Positions 57,890 to 64,000 of a stretch of 64,000 nucleotides of DNA are shown here, piece after piece. This stretch comes from Lycorma delicatula. Taxonomy: Eukaryota > Arthropoda > Insecta > Hemiptera > Fulgoridae. The notes under the pieces are model-generated. The model ran no database searches and was not told the origin of the DNA. It saw nothing but the letters and a program-made list of their open reading frames with translations. The stretch spans positions 31,805,020-31,869,019 of the forward strand of contig NC_134464.1 of NCBI RefSeq assembly GCF_047948215.1. The letters run 5' to 3'. Numbering within the stretch: position 1 is the first letter of the stretch; each line of letters starts with the position of its first letter. A program made the translations under genes and the position numbers.

Positions 57890-58950
57890 ACTCAGGGTGG
57901 GTTAAACTCATGCAGGTTGTTAAAATCAGGCTCTGTCAGGTGATAATGGTGAGTCCGAGTTCCAGGTTCCTGAGGTAAGGATCGATGATTCTTCAGGCTC
58001 TTCTGATGAGGAGGAACAGCAGGCAGGGGTTTCATCCCGGGTCTGTAAGAATGTAAGATGTCATTGAGTAGTTTTTGAAGTCTAATGGGAATGCAGGTAG
58101 TTGTTTCCTTAAGAGGACCTTCAAACAGTTTGAGCAATTGCTTCCGGAGAACCCAAAGAGTGCTTCTGCGAGAGTAAGGGAAGGGTAATCCCCAAGGGCA
58201 TCTAAAGTCATAATGTTGAAAGGCTCCAAAGCCTGCTGCGGTGAGGGAGGTTGTAGTGAGACAGATGGTTTCTGTTCCTGTCACTGCTCCTAAGTCGGTT
58301 CCGACACAGCGTAGACGTTAGCGTAACGTCTACGCGTAAGATCTGAAAGCCATAAGAGAGACCAGTCTGTCTCGAAGGCAGCCTGAGGTCATTTTCGTGA
58401 ATAGGAAAGAGGGGACAACAAAAACCAATAAAGAAATGAATGATGAATTCCAGGTTGTCTTTCGTAGTAAGAGGTTGAACCTGAAAATTCGCAACATAGG
58501 AGAAACAAAAAAGGGAAATCGTCATTGCTGATTACAAGGAAAGTTTTCAAGTGAAGATCGCAAGTCAGATATGAAGGTCGATCCAAACAGGAAGAGGCGT
58601 CCAAGAGTCATGTATATGACATCGATTGAAATCTGGCTGAGGATGAGGTGATGACTGATTAGAAGCAAAAGACTCAGTTGGATGAAGCGACTTTCAAGTC
58701 TGAATGTCGGGTAGGCGCAATGAAGAACGCTCCCACGGAGTATTTGAGGCGAGTCCTGCGATCCAGGAACAATCTGCCCTCTGACACAAAGCTCTTCTTG
58801 CAGAGTCAAGGAATACATTGATGTACGACGACGCTTTAAGTGTTGTAGGTATAATCATAGAGCCAAGTTTTGTGATCTACCTTCCATCTCTGCACACTGG
58901 GGTGGTGAGGGATATAAAAGTGAGGACTGCCCTGAAAAATCTGAGGCTCC
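57890..58950 (+). pseudogene. LINE ORF1 (gag-like) remnant
   Basis: ORF1 proteins of R1-clade LINEs bind the element RNA. Here an acidic segment (GESEFQVPEVRIDDSSGSSD, about 57949-58008, then EEEQQ) comes first. A middle part follows with NDEFQVVFRSKRLNLKIR (58437 on) and RPRVMYMTSIEIW. The end is a zinc-knuckle region, RRRFKCCRYNHRAKFCDLP (about 58826-58883), followed by a second knuckle SAHWGGEGYKSEDCPEKS. The first cysteine of knuckle one reads Arg and the first two cysteines of knuckle two read Ser and Trp, so metal binding is lost. Numerous frame changes. Minus-strand frames in this region are shadows. Confidence 0.75.
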
Positions 58951-59044
58951 TCGTGTATCAATTATAAGAAATTTAGGAAGGAACATAAGAGCTCTGTTGA
59001 TGGGTTGTCAAAGTGATTTTAACACTGGATGGTTAAGTTTGGGC

Positions 59045-61214
59045 AATTGAGTGCTTAAATTTGTTCAGGTAGAAATGGGTGAGATAGCATTGCGACGAAG
59101 GCATGATATTGTATTGCTGCAACATCTTTATACAGTGTCTGATGATCTGCCAGGTTTTATTCGTTGGAAGAAATTCTGTAGTAATTCTGAAAGTATTTCC
59201 GTTATTCTGTGCCGAAGGGAACTTGATTCTGTCTTCTTGCTTTCATGTAGATATTCAGAACCTACATCTTAATGTTGCAAGATATTTTCATTATCGAGAT
59301 CCTGCTGAACGTCATCTTGAGGTCTGGGATAAAATCCCTACGTTTTCTGAAAACTTGTTACCGATTATAGAGAACGTAGACGTTCCTATTTTCATAAAGT
59401 AAGGAAGGCTAAAAGGGATTCCTGGCGTTCTTTTGTCCAAGAACAGCGCAACAAAGACCCTTGTGAAGTCAACTGTTAAGACACAAACGAAAGAAGGACA
59501 TTCTTCTGTCTGCTCTCTCAACCTGGCACGGTGTTATTTCAGATAAAACTGAAATATTACAAACAGTTTTGAATGATCTGTTGTCCGATGACAGAGGCGA
59601 ATAAAAGTGCATGTCATCTGCGGGTAGGGCGTGAGACTGCCTTATTTCGCGAGGATGTTTTATTTTTGGAAGTTATATCTGTTGCCTTGGCAGATGTAAG
59701 GTTCCTGCCTATGACGGGATAACGGTGGAGCTCCTTGTTCGCTTTGTAGTAGTAGAACTATCTCTAAGGTGTTTAACAGGATGCTCTTTAAGAATATTTT
59801 CCAAACTGTTGGAAAACGGGAATTGTTAAAATCTTGTTTAAGGGTGGCGACAAGAATCCTACCGTTAGTACTTCTTATAGGCCTCTGACACTGCTGCCAG
59901 TTATTGGTAGTTTTTGAAAATGCTTTATATCTCCGTATAAATGAGAAATTGACTTCACGTATATTGATGGAGGATCAATACGGTTTTCGTCCCGGTAAGG
60001 GCACGGAGGATGCCATAATGAGGGCACAAGGTATTGTTTCTGGCAGCGAAGCGGAATATGTCTCAGGGATTTCCTGGACATTTCCTGTGCGTTAAACAAT
60101 CTGCTTTATTTCAACTTCAGAAAGGAGGATGTAATAGAAATGCATTGCAAGTATTGCAAAGTTATTTCAGTCATCGAGATGTGTTGCTTCTATATATGAG
60201 GGAAGGCACTATCAAAGGGTTGCCCCAAAGCAGTGTTGCTGGGCATCTTGTTGTTGTTTTTGTTGACTGTCAAGTTCGATTTTCTGATGTGGCAGAGGTT
60301 GCTTAGGGGTGTCACGTCGCGGCTTATGCTGATGACAAGCGTCGAAGGACGCTCGCAGAATGAGGTCGAGCTCAGAGCATTTCGGTCTTTTAGGATACTT
60401 GAGCTGTGAGGCCATGAACATAAAATAGCTATCGATCCGCATAAAGCTACGATGCTGCTGCTTAAGGAACTTTGGCTGCGATGCAGAGGGTCCATGTTTC
60501 GATGTCAGGTCAACGAATAAAATACGTTTAGGTTCAAAAGTACCTCGGGGTTTTCCTTGACGAGAACTTTAGATTCAAGAAGTATTGCCTTCTTTAGTAT
60601 TCGAAGTGTGGTTAATCTGGATTGGGGCCTGAATTTTAGAACAATGAGTATCCTATATAAGGGTGAGTGCAATCCAATCATGCTTTATGGCGCACCTGTA
60701 TGAGCGGATAGGATAAAATTTAAAAGTTTTCCGGGATATATTATTGAAGGGCTTTCTTGTTGTTGACAGTAACAGAAGACTACAGAATAATCTCTCACGA
60801 TGCGGTTCGGTAATCACCGGGTTTAAACCCACACACGTTCTTGCGTCTGAGCAACAGCAAGGGTAGGAAGTTTGGTGAGTTGAATTTGAAAAATTAAAAG
60901 AGATTCAATAAAATGGATATCAAGTAAGGAAAGCTAGGTAAGATGAGACGGCGAATAGGCGTTATACGCACGGTCTTTTCGCAGATGTTAGATGCTTGCG
61001 GTATTCCTCTTGGATACGTCCAAAAAGGTATGTAACTCAATTTCTTTACAAGCATGGTGCCTTTAGGGACAGATTGGCTCGATTTGGCAAGGTTGAGGGC
61101 TTAAGTCTGCAGTGTGGGGTGATTGAGATTATGCCTTCCATGTATTGTATGAATGTAGAAAATCAGGAGTATATGAAGTATTTGGTTCTTGAGACCGTGG
61201 TTGAGAAAATTTAG
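59045..61214 (+). pseudogene. LINE ORF2 (endonuclease-reverse transcriptase) remnant
   Basis: ORF2 nicks target DNA and copies the RNA. Seen in order: endonuclease pieces VLLQHLYTVSDDLPGF (59116 on) and YRDPAERHLEVWDKI (about 59297-59341). The linker YRERRR...FHKVRKAKRDSWRSF follows. RT palm start AYDGITVELLVRFV (about 59706) comes next, then ILFKGGDKNPTVST and YRPLTLLPVIG. LRINEKLTSRILMEDQYGFR plus PGKGTEDAI (59932-60020) is next, then AYADD, the RT motif C, intact at 60322-60336. YLGVFLDENFRFKKY and SNRRLQNNLSRCGSVITGFK follow. The C-terminus RYSSWIRPKRYVTQFLYKHG-AFRDRLARFGKVEG (60999-61100) ends with a stop at 61212. The catalytic Asp pair survives but the frame is broken many times. Confidence 0.85.
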
Positions 61215-61390
61215 AATTAATGGTTAGATTGTGAACCGGGTGGTTAGGATCCCGTTTGGGTGCTCTATCTGCCAAGATAGGGGCCTTGGAAATCGTGACC
61301 CCATTAGCTAAATTGCGTGTGAGTTTATCAGCAACAGCCCCTAGGGGTCGTCGCTGCTGGCAGAGCTTTCCCTTTCGATGATAAAAAAAA

Positions 61391-63012
61391 AGAACATGAA
61401 GTAAGAAAATACGAGGAATTATGATGATACATATGAGAATTTTACACGACGCCTGTTTCAATGAAAAATGAGAAATACATTAACTCTGACCGCTTTGACT
61501 TGTTGCAGAAAACAGTATAATGTATTTATATACTTTTTTGTATTTATTCACAGATATATAATTCTGCGAAGGCATTAACTTTAACATTTTTGTACGATAT
61601 GTACGTGGTATGACATTTTTATTTGAATTTATAAAAACGAGAGTAATTAGTTAAATAAAAAATAATACAATATTTATTATTGATCAAAAATGTTAATAAT
61701 TTTTGGTATAATTCCGGTTACCTGCTTATCTGCTCAGATTTTTTCTCAAAATTTTCAATAAGATATCAGTTAATAAATGACGTATTGATTACTTAATTGT
61801 AATGCCTTTAGAACTGTTCGTTTTATTTTTAATAGTTTTTTATTTTGATACTAATAAAAGTTGTCACTGCATCAAGGCATTAAGAAATTCTTAATGAAAT
61901 TTTTTGTTTTAAGTACACTAGCAGAATTACATTTAAAAAATTCTTTTCAACTGGTATATTTCATTTTCTGCTGATCGGAATATTAAATGATTGAATATCT
62001 CTAAATAAGATGGAGATATGGGTATTTCTTCCAATACTACATTATACAGGTAGTAAATTCCTAGTTTTATGGAATTTCATTCATTATGTCTTAATTTAAT
62101 ACATTATAATATAAGACGGAATGTTTTATTTAAAAAACACTCAACAAAATGACAACAATTTTTAAATTCTGTCAATTAAACGACACAATTTAAAATTATT
62201 TCTCAAATTATGATTTTAACCGTTTTATTCATATTTTAAAGAGATGTTTAATCTTTTGATTAAGTAAAAAGCTTCTATATGAACAAAGATAATAAATTTA
62301 AGCTTAAAAATAATACATTGAAAGTAAACATGATTAATTCTAAATCTAGTTGTACTGAAGAACATTTTATTGTATTTATTAGTACAGAATTACTTGGATG
62401 TAACCTTGCAGGTTGTTGGAAGTGAAATAAATACGTGAACTGATAATGTTTCAGACAGTTGATATTACACTGTATATAACAGGATTTTTCAAATTACTTG
62501 TCAAAAAGATGAGAGATAATTTAAAAGAACCTACTTACAGGTATGTTTATTTTTAACTGATTGTACAAGTACAATGAATAGAAGCTATTCTTAAAAATAA
62601 AACGAAGTTACATATATTTTAAAGGAATAGACACGTAATGGTTATTTTATGGAGAGAACAAAAAATAAACATTACAGTCTCATTAACAGAGTTTCTGTCT
62701 TAGACTGAAGATGAAAGATTCGAGTTTAGTCTTTCATTTGTGATATTAGTTGAAAGTTTTGATTAAATAAATAAAAAAAAACATTAAAAAACAATTTTTC
62801 ATATCGTAAAAATACGATTAATTATTGCTATAGCACGTAGCACAAAACTGGTGAATGTTGATGATTATAAGGTCATAATTTTGTTAAAAATTGTGCGTTT
62901 TCAGATTAGCCATTTCTGTTAAGTCGGTGTATAAATATAAGTTTTAGCCAGTTCTAATAATCTGTGTATAGATATATATTATGTTGGTTACAAAAAAGCA
63001 ATGATGTTTTTC
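61391..63012. other. AT-rich intergenic DNA
   Basis: No gene or recognised repeat seen. Confidence 0.5.
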
Positions 63013-63085
63013 ACTGTTACAATTCATTTTTTTAAATGAAAGATGTGAATGTCACATCTTTCATTTAAAATCTACTGTTACAATT
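63013..63085. repeat. Perfect 19-bp hairpin within 12-bp direct repeats
   Basis: TTTTAAATGAAAGATGTGA (63030-63048) pairs perfectly with 63052-63070 across a 3-nt loop. ACTGTTACAATT occurs on both sides (63013-63024 and 63074-63085), so a 49-bp foldback looks inserted with a target duplication. Confidence 0.85.
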
Positions 63086-63639
63086 TTCAGTCTGCCACCT
63101 ATAAAAACCAAAGCCGATAAATTTAATAATGTCAAGAAGAAATAATGAAGAAGAAAGAATAAAAAAATTTATAATGAACTTTTCAGCAGATCAAAGAGGA
63201 ACTAACATTAATTAGAACTCAATATTAAAGTACAATTAATTTCTAATAATTATCTTGTTTACTCTTGGAATATTAAATCTTCTACTACCAATTTTAATAA
63301 TAATATTTGTTAAAATTATTAGTAATAAAAAAAAAAAATTGTTTACTAATTTTATTATATTCATTTACTACTTATAAAATCAATACCAAGCATAGAATTT
63401 GAATAAAAACTTTTGAAACTGAGGTAGCATGCAAATAAATTTAATTACAGTTTATTATAAACTGTTTTCATTAAAGAATTGTAATTAGTTCAAAAAAAAC
63501 ATTAGTGTTTTGTTTCTTCAGAAAAAATTTATCAAATATCCTCAATTTATTTACTTTTAACAAATCACAAAGGTTTTACTAATAGAGCTATGAATTTATG
63601 TAACACTTCTATCCAAACCACAATAGTTATCAATATTTT
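63086..63639. other. AT-rich intergenic DNA
   Basis: Nothing recognised. Confidence 0.5.
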
Positions 63640-63923
63640 TTATTTATTTATTCAATGCTCACTCTATTGATACAATATCAACCATTAGATTTCTAGCCTT
63701 CAAGTACAATGTTCCAACTGACATGTATCCAAGAATCAATCAGTTTTTTACATACTTTTAAATGTCCACAATTCATAACAGAACCTTCACTTCTACAGAT
63801 AACACACACAGGAAATGCAAAGATTTTCATTGTAAAAAGATGTTCTGCAAGGCAGTCATGACCCGTAGTCATCCTGAAGACTGCTACAGATTCCCTTTGA
63901 GGATTGTCAGGAATTATATTCAC
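63640..63923 (-). pseudogene. LINE C-terminal domain fragment (jockey/I-like)
   Basis: On the minus strand: VAVFRMTTGHDCLAEHLF (from about 63880), then PVCVICRSEGSVMNCGHLKV-CKKLIDSW and a stop at 63693. The spacing C-x2-C-x8-H-x4-C with a preceding 'R-x-x-TGHDCL-x-x-HL' is the domain that follows RNase H in jockey- and I-like LINEs. The sequence after the stop is AT-rich with an A-rich tail on the minus strand near 63635-63655. Only about 75 residues remain inside the window; coding sequence toward the right edge degenerates. Confidence 0.72.
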
Positions 63924-64000
63924 ACCATTAATTATAGTATGTACTGTTTACCTTGATATTAATGTATGTTGATAGATAATTAAGGAACTTTCATTTAAAC
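63924..64000. other. Right edge of window
   Basis: AT-rich; nothing recognised. Confidence 0.5.

Larger units (their letters stand above)
57600..61390 (+). mobile_element. R1-like LINE, near full-length, decayed
   Basis: Gag-like ORF1, endonuclease and reverse transcriptase of ORF2, a C-terminal zinc-finger-adjacent domain and a 3' untranslated region follow in order over about 3.8 kb. The element ends in an A-tract at 61383-61391. Dozens of frameshifts and stops make it inactive. Classical R1 elements insert in 28S rDNA; here the flanks are ordinary AT-rich DNA and no rDNA is present, so this is a non-site-specific relative or a copy moved by other means. The 5' end and target duplication were not located. 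Separate entries describe its parts. Confidence 0.88.

Noticed and set aside
57892..58818. Several long minus-strand frames, 98-130 codons
   Set aside because: They lie antisense to the LINE ORF1, whose gag-like motifs read on the plus strand.

Overview
This window looks like a piece of a large, AT-rich, transposon-laden animal genome, most likely an insect and possibly a hemipteran. The reasons are an R1-clade non-LTR retrotransposon with both ORFs recognisable, mariner copies with the insect-common N-terminal helix-turn-helix (DUF4817-like), RTE-like LINE fragments, Glu-tRNA-derived and other tRNA-headed SINEs, and dense (TA)n and (CA/GT)n microsatellites. The species is an inference; no host gene on which to base it was found. 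I see no convincing intact protein-coding host gene, no rRNA, no functional tRNA, no CRISPR array and no virus. Nearly all open frames are short chance frames in AT-rich DNA or fragments of decayed transposons.

Layout. 0-10 kb: a SINE with a 14-bp target duplication (1005-1335), a long repeat of 'family A' (1411-2265), 'family B' repeats (3088 and 7571), a tandem repeat (5044-5480), a PIF1-like helicase remnant (6935-7113), a foldback (7139-7266), and a GC-richer duplicated module followed by an RNase H remnant (9385-10122). 10-20 kb: a foldback element flanked by a perfect 15-bp direct repeat and carrying a hammerhead-like motif (10773-11278), a decayed but complete DD41D mariner bounded by TA (11750-13080), a diverged two-unit repeat (14560-15370), an RTE-like LINE (15787-17010) and two SINEs. 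20-32 kb: a 264-bp direct repeat pair, a mariner scrap, a GC-richer unique stretch with two X-box-like motifs (22381-22720), tRNA-Glu-derived SINEs, a small MITE with perfect 30-bp terminal repeats (25544-25730), a reverse copy of family B, Z-DNA-prone repeats and two 5'-truncated RTE copies. 33-38 kb: a hAT-type MITE with an exact 8-bp target duplication, inserted in an older repeat (33134-33891), and a SINE split by an R1-like LINE 3' end (37390-37975). 41-46 kb: another LINE 3' end, a repeat with internal duplication, and an R1-like 3' end inserted in a PIF1-like helicase pseudogene whose frame is continuous once the insertion is set aside (44508-45410). 47-64 kb: further family A copies, mariner fragments, R1 3' fragments, a near full-length decayed R1-like element (about 57.6-61.4 kb), a 19-bp perfect hairpin bracketed by 12-bp direct repeats (63013-63085) and a LINE C-terminus at the right edge.

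How the parts relate. The window is a record of successive insertions. Target duplications can be read directly for two SINE or LINE insertions into other repeats, one free SINE, one hAT MITE, one mariner and one foldback element. The autonomous LINEs are all broken by stops and frameshifts, so nothing here appears able to move by itself; the SINEs would have depended on LINE enzymes encoded elsewhere. The most novel-looking items are the foldback element with the hammerhead-like motif, the several repeat families that share the same palindromic head, and the unique X-box-bearing stretch.
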